Source: UBA5158 sp040389045 (GTDB lineage Bacteria > Pseudomonadota > Gammaproteobacteria > DSM-16500). Taken from it: 64,000 nucleotides of DNA. Position numbers and translations under genes: made by a program. The notes beneath the pieces were generated by a model. It had not been told where the DNA came from. It did not search any database and worked only from the letters and a program-made list of their open reading frames with translations. The stretch spans positions 1 through 64,000 of the forward strand of contig JAZKAT010000023.1 in assembly GCA_040389045.1 (NCBI GenBank). Direction: 5' to 3'. Shown here in pieces: positions 54,053 to 63,519 of the stretch. Within the stretch, counting starts at the first letter, position 1, and each line of letters starts with the position of its first letter.

Positions 54053-55093
54053 ATGAAAGCACTAATATATCAAGCAAGAGGCCAGAAAGCTTTGGAAGAA
54101 CGGCCAGTGCCAATGATAACACATCCTACTGATGCTATTATTAAAATCACTAAAACCACTATTTGCGGCACTGATCTGCATATTCTCAAAGGCGATGTAA
54201 CAACATGCGCACCCGGTCGTATCCTGGGACATGAGGGAATTGGTATAGTTGATAAGATAGGCGCGGCGGTCACCGAGTTTAAAACTGGGGACCGTGTACT
54301 TATTTCTTGTATTACTTCTTGCAGCAAATGTGAATATTGCCGTAAGGGGATGTATTCACACTGTGTAACAGGCGGCTGGATATTGGGGAATGTTATTGAT
54401 GGTACACAAGCTGAATACGTACGCATACCTCACGCTGATACAAGTCTTTATAAAATTCCTGAGGGGATAAATGAAGAATCATTGGTTATGTTAAGTGATA
54501 TTTTACCAACTGGATTTGAATGTGGAATCCTAAATGGCAATGTGCATCCCGGCAATACGGTAGCCATCGTAGGTGCGGGTCCAATTGGTTTAGCTACTCT
54601 ACTCACCGCCCAATTTTACTCACCGTCGCAAATTATTATGGTTGATGTAGATGAAAATCGTCTGGAAATAGCGAAAAAGTTAGGCGCAACGGCAACGATA
54701 AACGGTCAAGACGGAAAGGCGGTTGAGAAAATAAAACAGTTGACGCAAAAACGCGGTGTTGACACTGCTATAGAAGCGGTCGGCATTCCAGCGACATTTG
54801 TTATTTGTGAAGATATAATTGCCCCTGGCGGCACAATTGCAAATATTGGAGTACATGGTAGTAAAGCAGATTTACATCTAGAAAAACTTTGGTCGCAAAA
54901 CATTTCCATCACCACTAGACTGGTTGATACTGTCAGCACACCCATGCTGTTAAAAACGGTAATTTCCAAAAAAATCAACCCTTTACTTTTAATTAGCCAT
55001 CATTTTAAATTCGAAAATATTATAGAGGCTTACAGTACATTTGGCGATGCCGCAAGTAATCACGCACTAAAAGTGATAATTGAAGTATCTTAA
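54053..55093 (+). CDS. Zinc-dependent alcohol dehydrogenase (MDR family)
   Basis: 346 residues from ATG 54053 (CAGGAG six bases upstream); the in-frame reading from 53960 is longer by 31 residues and overlaps the antiporter gene's end, so I prefer the ATG. Catalytic zinc ligands are in TICGTDLHILKGD and GHEGIG, structural zinc Cys residues in CSKCEYCRKGMYSHC, and the NAD(P) fold in VAIVGAGPIGLATL. Probably oxidises or reduces a secondary or short-chain alcohol; the exact substrate is unknown. Cofactor preference is not determined here. Confidence 0.88.
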   Translation: MKALIYQARGQKALEERPVPMITHPTDAIIKITKTTICGTDLHILKGDVTTCAPGRILGHEGIGIVDKIGAAVTEFKTGDRVLISCITSCSKCEYCRKGMYSHCVTGGWILGNVIDGTQAEYVRIPHADTSLYKIPEGINEESLVMLSDILPTGFECGILNGNVHPGNTVAIVGAGPIGLATLLTAQFYSPSQIIMVDVDENRLEIAKKLGATATINGQDGKAVEKIKQLTQKRGVDTAIEAVGIPATFVICEDIIAPGGTIANIGVHGSKADLHLEKLWSQNISITTRLVDTVSTPMLLKTVISKKINPLLLISHHFKFENIIEAYSTFGDAASNHALKVIIEVS

Positions 55094-55224
55094 CTATATT
55101 TAAATCTGTCGAAAAAATCTGCAATTAATTGTTTACACAATACGAGTTATCAAATAAATGGGTTTGCGAGAGAGGTAATATTTATTATAATCCCTCACTT
55201 TGGCATAGCATAAAAGGCAGTAAA

Positions 55225-55641
55225 ATGACCCCAAGGTTTTTTAAAGCAGCAGCAAAAAAAACACTTCACCATGGCTTAGCAGCGTGGTTTCTCTATTCGT
55301 CGCTTAGTTTCTTTGAAAGGTTTGAATCTAACGATACTAATTTAGAGAATATAATTTTAAAATTATTTTTAACTTATGGTGGCATCCCTGCTTTAGCTGC
55401 TTTTGGCAGTGAAGAGTTAATGAATCGATTATTTAATATTGAAATTGATTCTTCACTTGCTGTGCATAATTGGTTAGCTGGAACTGTAAGCGCTTTGATA
55501 AGCGCTCTCTACAACCCTGCAGACACTTTAGAAAATAGTGTTCCAATTACTTATTTCACACTTGCAATGCTTTATCATTATTATGGATGTGATGAAATTA
55601 TAAAATTAGTTCCCATAGAAAACCGACCAAGGCCTAACTGA
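55225..55641 (+). CDS. Small hydrophobic hypothetical protein
   Basis: 138 residues from ATG 55225 (AAAAGGCAG upstream); a TTG start at 55129 would add 32 residues without support. Several hydrophobic segments (for example LAAWFLYSSLSFF, ILKLFLTYGGIPALAAF, ITYFTLAMLYHYY) suggest a membrane protein with about three helices. No family recognised. It is convergent with the PPR-like gene (22 bases between stops). Confidence 0.5.
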   Translation: MTPRFFKAAAKKTLHHGLAAWFLYSSLSFFERFESNDTNLENIILKLFLTYGGIPALAAFGSEELMNRLFNIEIDSSLAVHNWLAGTVSALISALYNPADTLENSVPITYFTLAMLYHYYGCDEIIKLVPIENRPRPN

Positions 55642-55663
55642 AATGTTAAAACGATGGTTTATC

Positions 55664-56800
55664 TTATCTTGATTTTTTACTGATTACTTTAGGAAAATTT
55701 TCTTTAGACTCTTCACGGGGTTTAATATTGTCTTTCGAAGGGAAAAACGGTCTTGCTTCCGCACTTAATTTATACGGTTTAAAATAAAAACCATAATGCT
55801 TAGGATCACTATAATCGACTTTAAGTTCTGATTTTTTTGCATTAAAGTTTTTTTCAATATACTTAAGTAGTTGTTTGGCAATATCAGGCGCCGCTGAATT
55901 TTTATCCGCCAATAATTTTTCAGGAATTATCTTGACCGTGACTGGAGCTTTAACATCTGATAATAATCTCAATAAACCAAGATAAGCTGTGCCATAAGAC
56001 TGGCCGCTTAAATAAACTTCGGTGGTATCACGTTTATTTTCGGTTTGTAAATCAAAGTTATAATTTTGATAAAGGGTAATTGCTTCAAGAAATAATTCTT
56101 TCTGCAATAAATAATCTATCATTTGTTTATGCAGGGAAGCAGTTGGTTTCGTATTAACAAGTGCATGCTGATAGACTAGCCAGGCAAAATCGATTTCATC
56201 AGATTCTATAGCAATCGTCAGCATTTTGGCATGCGCATTATGCATGAGAGTGGCACTACTAAAATTATTTCTAGTCGAACCTTGAGTAGCAAACGCATAT
56301 CTAAAAACAACTTTTGCTAAACCAATACTTTCAGTATCCTGCAAAAGATTAAGCATTCTGCTATGCATGGTGATATCGTCAAAATTTTCAGCGCAGGCAC
56401 GCATGTATACTTGCGATACAAAATTTAACGGGCGATGCTCAGCCGCAATTTCAAACATGATAGAATAGCTCTCTTTATTAGGCTTATACTGAACAAGAAA
56501 GTTAAAAAGGGCTTTTGAAATTGTCCACTCATCCATTTTCCCTAATTTATCCAGAAGAAGATTAAAAAATTTAATATCTGGCATCATCTTCGATTTGTTA
56601 ATTTTTATTATCAAAGCAGTAAGAGCTCTGGGATCATTTGTTTTTTTTAACTGCTGAATTAATTCCTTTGCTTTGGCAGCATACTTCACTGACATCTCGT
56701 CACTGTATTGCTTTCCTCTCTTCACCAACTCTTTTAGAGAAATCTTCAATGGATTCGGGGTTGTGTCTAGCAAAGGTTTTTTAGGTTTGGATTCAGGCAT
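55664..56800 (-). CDS. PPR-like repeat protein
   Basis: 378 residues, no signal peptide. Helical pairs of about 35 residues recur, for example PDIKFFNLLLDKLGKMDEWT, KESYSIMFEIAAEHRPLNFV and HSRMLNLLQDTESIGLAKVV, with the pentatricopeptide pattern. The last ~110 residues differ and end in a basic tail (KVISKKSR). PPR proteins bind RNA in eukaryotes; in bacteria they are sporadic and often regarded as host-derived. It lies 106 bases downstream of the export operon on the same strand. RNA binding here is inference. Confidence 0.6.
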   Translation of the reverse strand: MPESKPKKPLLDTTPNPLKISLKELVKRGKQYSDEMSVKYAAKAKELIQQLKKTNDPRALTALIIKINKSKMMPDIKFFNLLLDKLGKMDEWTISKALFNFLVQYKPNKESYSIMFEIAAEHRPLNFVSQVYMRACAENFDDITMHSRMLNLLQDTESIGLAKVVFRYAFATQGSTRNNFSSATLMHNAHAKMLTIAIESDEIDFAWLVYQHALVNTKPTASLHKQMIDYLLQKELFLEAITLYQNYNFDLQTENKRDTTEVYLSGQSYGTAYLGLLRLLSDVKAPVTVKIIPEKLLADKNSAAPDIAKQLLKYIEKNFNAKKSELKVDYSDPKHYGFYFKPYKLSAEARPFFPSKDNIKPREESKENFPKVISKKSR

Positions 56801-56906
56801 AGCTTTACCCCGATGATCCGCAAAGTAGTATTTCTAGCATAGCAGACTGTGTATATTATAGCCAATAGCAAACAGGATAGGTATTTGATTTAATTGTATT
56901 TTATTA

Positions 56907-58952
56907 TTAATGGCTATGTAACGTGCCTTTATTCAATAAATAAATTCTATCCGCGCCGACTAAAGTATTCTGCCGGTGCGCTATGACGATGCGGGTGATA
57001 TTTAGGGTTTTAAGATAGCGGTAAATATGCGCCTGACTAGTGGAATCTAACGCTGAAGTGGCTTCATCCAGTAATAAGACCCGCGGGTTGGTGGCAAGGG
57101 CTCTGGCCAACAGTATTTTCTGCTTTTGACCACCAGAAATCGATTCACCCGCATTGTCTGAAATGTAAGTATGCATTTGCATAGGCATACGCTGAATATC
57201 ATCTGCTAAACCGACATTTTCAGCTAGCTGCCAGGCTTGCGCTAGTGTTAATGTTTTATTAATAGCAAGATTTGCAAAAATACTACCGGGAAATATATTA
57301 CTGTTTTGCAGCACGACACCGAATTGCTTGCGCAGAGCCTGACTGTCAATATGAGCGATATTCACATTATCAAGACTGATACGCCCTGCGGAAATGTTGG
57401 TTAAACCAAGTAATAATTTGAATAAAGTTGATTTACCCGCACCGGATTCACCAATAATACCGATAAATTCTCCCGCCTGAATCGTTAAATTTATATCATT
57501 CAAAATAACTCTACCAGAATTGGTATCAATGTAACTTACTTGAGAAAAAGCAATATCACCATTGATATTAGTGATCGATATTTTTCTTACTTCTGGTAAT
57601 GATGTGACCGGGAACAAGGTTTCAATACGTTGCAAAGTCGGCAGATAATGTAATAAATTTAAAATGTGGTTGGAAAACTTATCAAAAATATTTCCAAATT
57701 GATTGGCACAGACGATAAACTGTAACCAAAAAAAACTCTGATGATTAGGAACCATGTAGATCAAGTAATAAAATACTAAGATTAAAACAAGTGGCATTGC
57801 TATTTCCAGTAACAATAACCACATTTTTAATTCCATGACATATTCAGCTTGAGATTTTAACTCTACCCAATATGATAACCATTTCTTAAAAACCATGGCT
57901 TCTGCACACGCAGCGCGAATTTTATGGATTTGCAATAATACTTCGTTGAGAAACCCTGCAGCCCTGCCCTGCGCTTTAAATTCCGCTGCGAGATGCTTAA
58001 CATTTAGCGGAATAATTAATAACTTAATGCTTAAAAAAATTAAAGCTATCAGCAGAGAACCACAAGACAGTAAGATATTAAGATAAGCCATATATGAAAA
58101 TACAATTATTAATGAAAATACACTAAACACCATTCCCAGCAAAACAGGTACTATAGCAGTCAGCGCCAGCTCATAATCAGCTAGACGTTGGGTTAAATCA
58201 CCAGCGGAATACTGTTGCAACGCCAAGGTGGGTAACTTTAACAATTGCTGCCAAATAGCAGGCAGCGCATAGACAGTTAAACGTGTAGTTAAAGAATTTT
58301 GCAATAAACCATTCAAATAAGTTAGCAGTGCCACTGCCAGAAAAAATAATAGCAAAGGCAAATAATTGCCAGCAATGTGCGATTGATTTATTAAGCCAAT
58401 ATCGGCAATAAAATAACTAATCAACGCGGTAATTAAGCCAGTGAGAAAACTAAAAACCAGCCCAGCCGTCATCACCACTACTAAATACTTGCTAAAGTTA
58501 TTAAACAAATAGTTTATTAATTTTGTGAGATTGATAATTAAGTCTGAACACACGGGGCAACATTGCCAAACCAAATGCATTTTGGCTAATAAATCTGTAT
58601 TCTTTAAGATTACTTGCTGATTTTTATCGGCATCAAATACATAGTTTTTACCATATTTTTTCTTCAAAAATACGTAATAATTACCCGCAGCGTCTTGAAT
58701 TAATAGAGGAAAATAAGTACTTGATAGAGTATTTAACTCAGGTTTATTGACCGCTGATACCAATATACCTAGTGAATCACTAAATTGATTAATGTCGGCT
58801 ATAGCATGTATTCTTTGAATATCAATCGCTTCGGTTTTTAAACCAAGTTTTTTAATAATGACTGTTAAACAAGTTAATAGTTGCGGTTGCGCCGTAACAT
58901 CTTTATTAACATAAGTTACTAGTGTTTGGAGAAAATCAGATTTAACGTTCAT
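56907..58952 (-). CDS. Peptide-export ABC transporter, second subunit (NHLM ABC2-like)
   Basis: 681 residues. N-terminal ~140 residues resemble a C39-like domain without the catalytic Cys in place; then six membrane helices (about 150-420) and an ATPase domain with Walker A GESGAGKSTLFKLL near 505 and SGGQKQKILLARA plus VLLLDEATSALD near 625. The pairing with the neighbouring active C39 exporter matches the two-transporter set of NHLM-type bacteriocin systems (TIGR03796/TIGR03797). Its ATG overlaps the partner's stop (TAATG). Probably forms a heterodimer with it. Confidence 0.82.
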   Translation of the reverse strand: MNVKSDFLQTLVTYVNKDVTAQPQLLTCLTVIIKKLGLKTEAIDIQRIHAIADINQFSDSLGILVSAVNKPELNTLSSTYFPLLIQDAAGNYYVFLKKKYGKNYVFDADKNQQVILKNTDLLAKMHLVWQCCPVCSDLIINLTKLINYLFNNFSKYLVVVMTAGLVFSFLTGLITALISYFIADIGLINQSHIAGNYLPLLLFFLAVALLTYLNGLLQNSLTTRLTVYALPAIWQQLLKLPTLALQQYSAGDLTQRLADYELALTAIVPVLLGMVFSVFSLIIVFSYMAYLNILLSCGSLLIALIFLSIKLLIIPLNVKHLAAEFKAQGRAAGFLNEVLLQIHKIRAACAEAMVFKKWLSYWVELKSQAEYVMELKMWLLLLEIAMPLVLILVFYYLIYMVPNHQSFFWLQFIVCANQFGNIFDKFSNHILNLLHYLPTLQRIETLFPVTSLPEVRKISITNINGDIAFSQVSYIDTNSGRVILNDINLTIQAGEFIGIIGESGAGKSTLFKLLLGLTNISAGRISLDNVNIAHIDSQALRKQFGVVLQNSNIFPGSIFANLAINKTLTLAQAWQLAENVGLADDIQRMPMQMHTYISDNAGESISGGQKQKILLARALATNPRVLLLDEATSALDSTSQAHIYRYLKTLNITRIVIAHRQNTLVGADRIYLLNKGTLHSH

Positions 58953-61102
58953 TATTGTATATCTTCTTCATGAGTTAACTGAAAATATTGTTGTTTATTT
59001 CGCAAGAGCTGGTCATGCCGCCCCTGCTCAACGATACGTCCATGTTCTAAAACATATATTCTATCGCAATGTTTTATCGTAGAAAGACGGTGGGCGACGT
59101 AGATAATGGTTTTACGCATGGCGCGCAAATTTTCAATAATGTATGCTTCGGTAGCCAGATCAAGCGCTGACGTAGCCTCATCTAGAATAAGTATGGGAGC
59201 ATCATGAAGTAGCGCCCTAGCAATTTCCAGACGTTGTTTTTCGCCGCCGCTAAAGTTATCACCGTTTTCCGCAACCTGTGCATGCAAACCGCGCTGCGCG
59301 ATTAATTCCAGTAAACCTGCTTGGTGTATGGCATGATTTATTTTCTGTAACGGGATATCAGCTTGGCCTAATAATAAATTTTCGTAAATAGTGCCAGAAA
59401 ATAATGCTATCTCTTGCGAAACATAGGAAAAATTCTTAAAGAAATCTAACTCAGTAAAACTTGCAATACTATTACCTGACATTAAAATTTCACCAGAATC
59501 GAATGCGTACAAACCGCAAAGCAGTTTTGCCAAAGTAGATTTACCAGAGCCCGTTGCACCAACCAGGGCGATTTTTTGACCTGGCCCAACTTCCAATTCA
59601 ATATTACTTAAAACTGGTTCAGACCGTTTATTATAAAAGAAATTTACTTTTACACATTTTAAAATTGGTTGACTATCATCTACAACAACAGGTGATTGGT
59701 TTGTTTCAAAACGTTTATCAGTTGGATAGTTTTTTAAATCATTTATTAGTAAATGTGCTGCATAAGCTTTCTGGCCTTCTTTATAAACCAGTAAAATGGC
59801 TTCAGAATTTTTACTAAATATTAGCAGCAACGCATAATAGGCAATTAAATTACCGATAGAAAGCGAACCTTGCGCCACACTTACTGACCCCCAGTACAAC
59901 ATGGCTAACATTGCTAGTGTATTCGCAAATTGATTTAACGTAGCAACTTTAGTGGCTACTACGGCAATTCTGGCTCGCCCTTGTAAATTATTGCAAAATA
60001 AATTATACCATTTCGCCAAAATCTCCTGTTCTAACGCGCAAGCTTTAATGGTTTCGAGATTACGTAAACTCGCTATGGCAAATGCATATAATTTATTTTC
60101 AGTATTTATATTATTTTTTTCATAAGCTAAATTTATCCTGGATATTAAGCCAATCGCTATACCTGAGATAATTATAATTGAAATTAACTTAAGCGTTAAT
60201 TGGGCATCAAATGCCAGCATAGCAACGAGACTGCAAAGTGCCATAAAAATGTTAATAACAAAACCAGTCAAATTTTTGAATAAACTATCCAATACCATTT
60301 CAGCATGCGCTAAAATGGCAACAATGCCACTTTTTTGGCGCACGGAAAAATATTGCAAAGGAAGCTTTAAAGTATGGCCAATTAACCTAGATGTTTTAAG
60401 TAAACTGGCTTTCGCGGAGATTTTGAATAGATATACTTGTTGAGTGATGGTAGTAAGCATCATAAAAGCTGCTAAAACTACTGCAAATAAGGCCAACCAT
60501 GGCAGCCAAAGCCGATTAGATCCAATGATACAATAATTGATAAACACGGATGAAATCAGCGAAGTTAATAGTGGGCCGCACATATACAGTAATGAAATAA
60601 CCGTTATGAATAGCCATTCTTTTTTAAACTGCCATAACCATTCTTTAAAATAGCTTTTGAGCGGCCAAGGTGATTTTATCGCCATGGCTTTTTCAGTCGG
60701 TGTTATGGCAAGGATTATTCCAGTAAAAGCCTTATCAAATTCAGCAAGGCTAATGGTCATCTTTCCGCGCGCAGGGTCATTGATAATTACATTTTTAGGG
60801 CCTGCCCCGCAAATAACTACATAATGATTAAAATTCCAAAAAGCAATGACCGGTTTAGCCAGGGCTATGATATCTTCCAATTCAACACGGTAACCATCGG
60901 CTTGAAACCCAAATTCTCTGGCTACGGTAAGCAAAGTTGTCGCTTTGCAGCCATCTCGAGACGAGCCACATTGTTCTCTTAATATTTCGATTGGTAAATT
61001 AACGCGATGATAGGCCAGCAACATAGCCAGGGCTGCCATACCGCATTCAGTTTCTGATAATTGCAATATGGTTTTAATATTGACTTTAAAACGCTTGCGC
61101 AT
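58952..61102 (-). CDS. C39 peptidase-ABC exporter (NHLM ABC1-like)
   Basis: 716 residues: an N-terminal C39 peptidase domain with Cys20 (LSETECGMAALAM), His93 (WNFNHYVVICG) and Asp109 (INDPARGKMT) forming the papain-like triad, then a membrane domain (~150-440), and an ATPase with GATGSGKST and FSGGEKQRLEIARA. Matches the bacteriocin exporters that cleave leader peptides at a double-Gly-like site during export. The partner transporter follows with overlapping start/stop; the HlyD gene is 2 bases upstream. The small peptides nearby are the likely substrates. Confidence 0.9.
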   Translation of the reverse strand: MRKRFKVNIKTILQLSETECGMAALAMLLAYHRVNLPIEILREQCGSSRDGCKATTLLTVAREFGFQADGYRVELEDIIALAKPVIAFWNFNHYVVICGAGPKNVIINDPARGKMTISLAEFDKAFTGIILAITPTEKAMAIKSPWPLKSYFKEWLWQFKKEWLFITVISLLYMCGPLLTSLISSVFINYCIIGSNRLWLPWLALFAVVLAAFMMLTTITQQVYLFKISAKASLLKTSRLIGHTLKLPLQYFSVRQKSGIVAILAHAEMVLDSLFKNLTGFVINIFMALCSLVAMLAFDAQLTLKLISIIIISGIAIGLISRINLAYEKNNINTENKLYAFAIASLRNLETIKACALEQEILAKWYNLFCNNLQGRARIAVVATKVATLNQFANTLAMLAMLYWGSVSVAQGSLSIGNLIAYYALLLIFSKNSEAILLVYKEGQKAYAAHLLINDLKNYPTDKRFETNQSPVVVDDSQPILKCVKVNFFYNKRSEPVLSNIELEVGPGQKIALVGATGSGKSTLAKLLCGLYAFDSGEILMSGNSIASFTELDFFKNFSYVSQEIALFSGTIYENLLLGQADIPLQKINHAIHQAGLLELIAQRGLHAQVAENGDNFSGGEKQRLEIARALLHDAPILILDEATSALDLATEAYIIENLRAMRKTIIYVAHRLSTIKHCDRIYVLEHGRIVEQGRHDQLLRNKQQYFQLTHEEDIQ

Positions 61103-61104
61103 GA

Positions 61105-61962
61105 TTAACCATATTTATGGGTTGAGATGAGTGAAAATGGGTTGGCAACGCGGTTAACGATGCGTGCGGTAACCGTTGTACCAGCATCAATTTTAATATC
61201 TGGGCCTTTGGCTGAAGTCCAGGTTAAACCGCTAGGGGTCTTAATATTTGGAGCAAGCCGCACTTTAACCAGAAAGGGCGCACTCCCGCCAAAAAATTCA
61301 TCAACCAGGCTCATATTCCCCAAAAAGGAGTAGACTGTCTCTTTGGTAACTGGGTATTCCGAGACATTGAGTACTTCCGCGCGTATATATCCGTATTCAT
61401 AAGACGATAAGGTATTCGGTAAAACATAGGCGGTCATACCTGCGCTAATTTTTTTGCCTGCGTCATGGGTTACAAATAGCAGGGCATCCAGGGGTTGATT
61501 AATTGACAGCGAATTTTCTCTAAATAATGGTTTGACGAGTGAAATAACATTTTGTCTAGTTAATACAGCCAATTCTTCTTTGGCATTCAAATAATCCTGG
61601 CGCGCTTTTTCAAGTTCGTTGATAGTAATAAAATGTTCCTGGTATAACTTTTTCTGTTGCGTAAACAGTTCATGTAAAGTAGCTAATTTTTCTTGATGTT
61701 CATTGATATTGTCTTTCAACAACTTTTCCGCCTGCTGAAAATCTGCATCGGCGACTATAATCCCTAGCGCCGATGTAGTAAGCTCAATTTTCCCCCAAAA
61801 ACCCCACCACAATAACGCTACCAGAAAACACCCAGCACACAGGGTGAAGAACCAGGCAGTCGGTTTAACTATCGTTAAGGCCGACTGCGTGTCTGTGGTT
61901 TGGGAGTGGGTGATAGCGGGTTCGCGGAAGAGGGGTTTGGTGGGGGTTGGTTGGCATGACAA
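61105..61962 (-). CDS. HlyD-family membrane fusion adaptor
   Basis: 285 residues from a TTG start at 61962 (AAGGA nine bases upstream). One inner-membrane helix (LCAGCFLVALLWWGFWG), a predicted coiled coil around residues 80-135 (EKLLKDNINEHQEKLATLHE), and a beta-rich C-terminal half. Shorter than most HlyD proteins. It bridges the exporter to the outer membrane or periplasm; an outer-membrane TolC partner is not in the window. Gap to the exporter gene is 2 bases; gap to the precursor-like gene is 15 bases. Confidence 0.82.
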   Translation of the reverse strand: MSCQPTPTKPLFREPAITHSQTTDTQSALTIVKPTAWFFTLCAGCFLVALLWWGFWGKIELTTSALGIIVADADFQQAEKLLKDNINEHQEKLATLHELFTQQKKLYQEHFITINELEKARQDYLNAKEELAVLTRQNVISLVKPLFRENSLSINQPLDALLFVTHDAGKKISAGMTAYVLPNTLSSYEYGYIRAEVLNVSEYPVTKETVYSFLGNMSLVDEFFGGSAPFLVKVRLAPNIKTPSGLTWTSAKGPDIKIDAGTTVTARIVNRVANPFSLISTHKYG

Positions 61963-61977
61963 AGTTTGCTGTCCTTA

Positions 61978-62166
61978 CTATAAATTAGGATTTAATTTTA
62001 TGTCTAATGAACCACCCACGCCACAGCGATTACCTTTATAGACAGAAATAGAAACTTCGCCACTTAACCCCGCCGCAGGAATCTTATCAAGTTCATCTAT
62101 ATTTAATTTCTGCTTAAGATTTCCCAAAACATTTTTTTGGTCATTTACTGTATTATCTAATATCAT
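61978..62166 (-). CDS. Precursor-like peptide P1 (62 aa)
   Basis: 62 residues. Leader-like N-terminus (NLKQKLNIDELDKIPAAG) and a core of about 29 residues, with a single Cys and Gly run (NRCGVGGSLDIKLN). The leader carries the charged-hydrophobic pattern recognised by C39 peptidases, but has Ala-Ala-Gly instead of Gly-Gly. Cleavage could follow AA or AAG. It has a good AAGGA before ATG 62166 and sits directly upstream of the HlyD gene, 15 bases away. Similar peptides P2 and P3 occur further upstream. Bioactivity is unknown. Confidence 0.7.
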   Translation of the reverse strand: MILDNTVNDQKNVLGNLKQKLNIDELDKIPAAGLSGEVSISVYKGNRCGVGGSLDIKLNPNL

Positions 62167-62192
62167 ATTGATTTCCTTTATTAACGTTTGAA

Positions 62193-63275
62193 TTAAGAAG
62201 TTTTAGTTGTATTTAACCAATTCTTCCATGCTGCATAATCACGTTCACCAAATTTATGTCCACTAATCTTTTTTAAAATTTGATAAGCGTTAGTATGTAT
62301 ATCTGGTTTTTGCATTTTTAATTGAACAAGCAGCTGTTCTTTGGCATGCTCTTTTATAAATTTAACATAACGCGATTGATCGGATATAATTGATAATAAC
62401 CATAAAGCTTGTTTCCTATCTTCATAATCTGGAAAATCCAAAGCGTCAATTGCATTTTGCACTGGAAAATCTGCTGTTTTTAACTGCATTAAAGCATAAC
62501 CTAAAACTGTCATAACATTGCTGCGCACCTTGGAACTGGAATCTCGCATAGCGGGTAATAGTATTTTTATTAACTCATTACCATCTTTTATATGAGCTAA
62601 CAAGAAGGCTGCATTAGCGCGGTTGTCTGAATCGCGATCTTCACGGAGAATTTCAATTAGCTTATCTTTGTTTGTAGGAACTTGAGTTGCAAAAATATTC
62701 TTATACTTTTTAAACTCAGGCGCTTCAAATCCAAAAGCACAAAAATAAGCCGGACATTTTTTATAATTTATTCGGGATAATTTTTCACTTATAATTTTCA
62801 TATAGCCAGTTTCCAAGTACCCTTCCCATAAACTAATAAGATTGTCGGGATCAGGAAAAGATTTAGTTGGCTTCGGCAAAAAATTATCCAACCTACTCGA
62901 ATTCTTTTTATCAACCACATCCACTATAAAATATATGTTTTTGCCGCCAGGTTCTTTGTTAAAAAAGAAGTTAAGATATGCGAAATCACCCATTTTCTTT
63001 AGGTTAAGAGTTATTTTTCGACCTAACGTTTTAACTCGCTTCAATTCACTGCCTGATGGTAATAAATAAGAATTTGAAAAAATTTCAGATATATTATTCA
63101 AATCATCTGCAAATTGATTTTTAACCAGCTCGGGGGTAATTTTATCTGTTCCATAAACATCAATAAATACCTGAGATTCTGGTTTTGCGATGACTTGGCT
63201 GGTAAATAAAATTAATAAAAAACCAAATAAAGTGGTTAATATTAATTTTATAACATTATTGGTTAAAGATTTCAT
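62193..63275 (-). CDS. Exported HEAT-repeat protein
   Basis: 360 residues with a signal peptide about 1-31 (ILFTSQVIAKPES). The first half is beta-rich and unique; the second half has HEAT-like helical repeats (NRANAAFLLAHIKDGNELI, SSKVRSNVMTVLGYALMQL, RKQALWLLSIISDQSRYVKF). The C-terminus (KNWLNTTKTS) is nearly the same as that of the truncated gene at the window's right edge. It lies between precursor-like genes P2 and P1, with 26 bases to P1. Possible roles: immunity, periplasmic chaperone or maturation; none can be proved here. Confidence 0.7.
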   Translation of the reverse strand: MKSLTNNVIKLILTTLFGFLLILFTSQVIAKPESQVFIDVYGTDKITPELVKNQFADDLNNISEIFSNSYLLPSGSELKRVKTLGRKITLNLKKMGDFAYLNFFFNKEPGGKNIYFIVDVVDKKNSSRLDNFLPKPTKSFPDPDNLISLWEGYLETGYMKIISEKLSRINYKKCPAYFCAFGFEAPEFKKYKNIFATQVPTNKDKLIEILREDRDSDNRANAAFLLAHIKDGNELIKILLPAMRDSSSKVRSNVMTVLGYALMQLKTADFPVQNAIDALDFPDYEDRKQALWLLSIISDQSRYVKFIKEHAKEQLLVQLKMQKPDIHTNAYQILKKISGHKFGERDYAAWKNWLNTTKTS

Positions 63276-63329
63276 AGTTATTTCTCTTAAAAAAATTATT
63301 TGAAAATTGAACGTGAGTGATTCAGAGAA

Positions 63330-63353
63330 ATATTCCCTCTTGCGAGGGAATAT
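63330..63353 (-). promoter_or_regulatory. Intercistronic hairpin in the peptide operon
   Basis: ATATTCCCTC-GCAA-GAGGGAATAT on the minus strand: a perfect 10-bp stem with a GNRA tetraloop, followed by AT-rich sequence but only a weak U-run. It lies between the P2 stop (63357) and the HEAT gene start (63275). It may be a partial terminator or an mRNA-stabilising element that makes more precursor than HEAT protein. Confidence 0.6.
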
Positions 63354-63356
63354 ATT

Positions 63357-63518
63357 TTAAAAGTCATAGGTTGCATCTACATGAATTTCAGGGCCTCCAT
63401 TTCCGTATCCCACTCCGCCACAAGTGGTAAACGTCTCACCCGCAGCAGACACTTTCTCAAGATCTTGAACATTCAATTTCTGTGATAGACAGTAGGAAAT
63501 AATCCTTTTATTTTCCAT
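63357..63518 (-). CDS. Precursor-like peptide P2 (53 aa)
   Basis: 53 residues, starting MENKRIISYCLSQKLN. Leader end QKLNVQDLEKVSAAG closely matches P1 (QKLNIDELDKIPAAG). The core is about 26 residues, begins ETFTTCGGVGYGNGGPEIH and has one Cys and five Gly. GGAG lies five bases upstream of ATG 63518, inside the end of P3. The two genes are one base apart. Size, leader similarity and operon position, not just the open frame, support a real gene. Confidence 0.72.
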   Translation of the reverse strand: MENKRIISYCLSQKLNVQDLEKVSAAGETFTTCGGVGYGNGGPEIHVDATYDF

Positions 63519-63519
63519 A

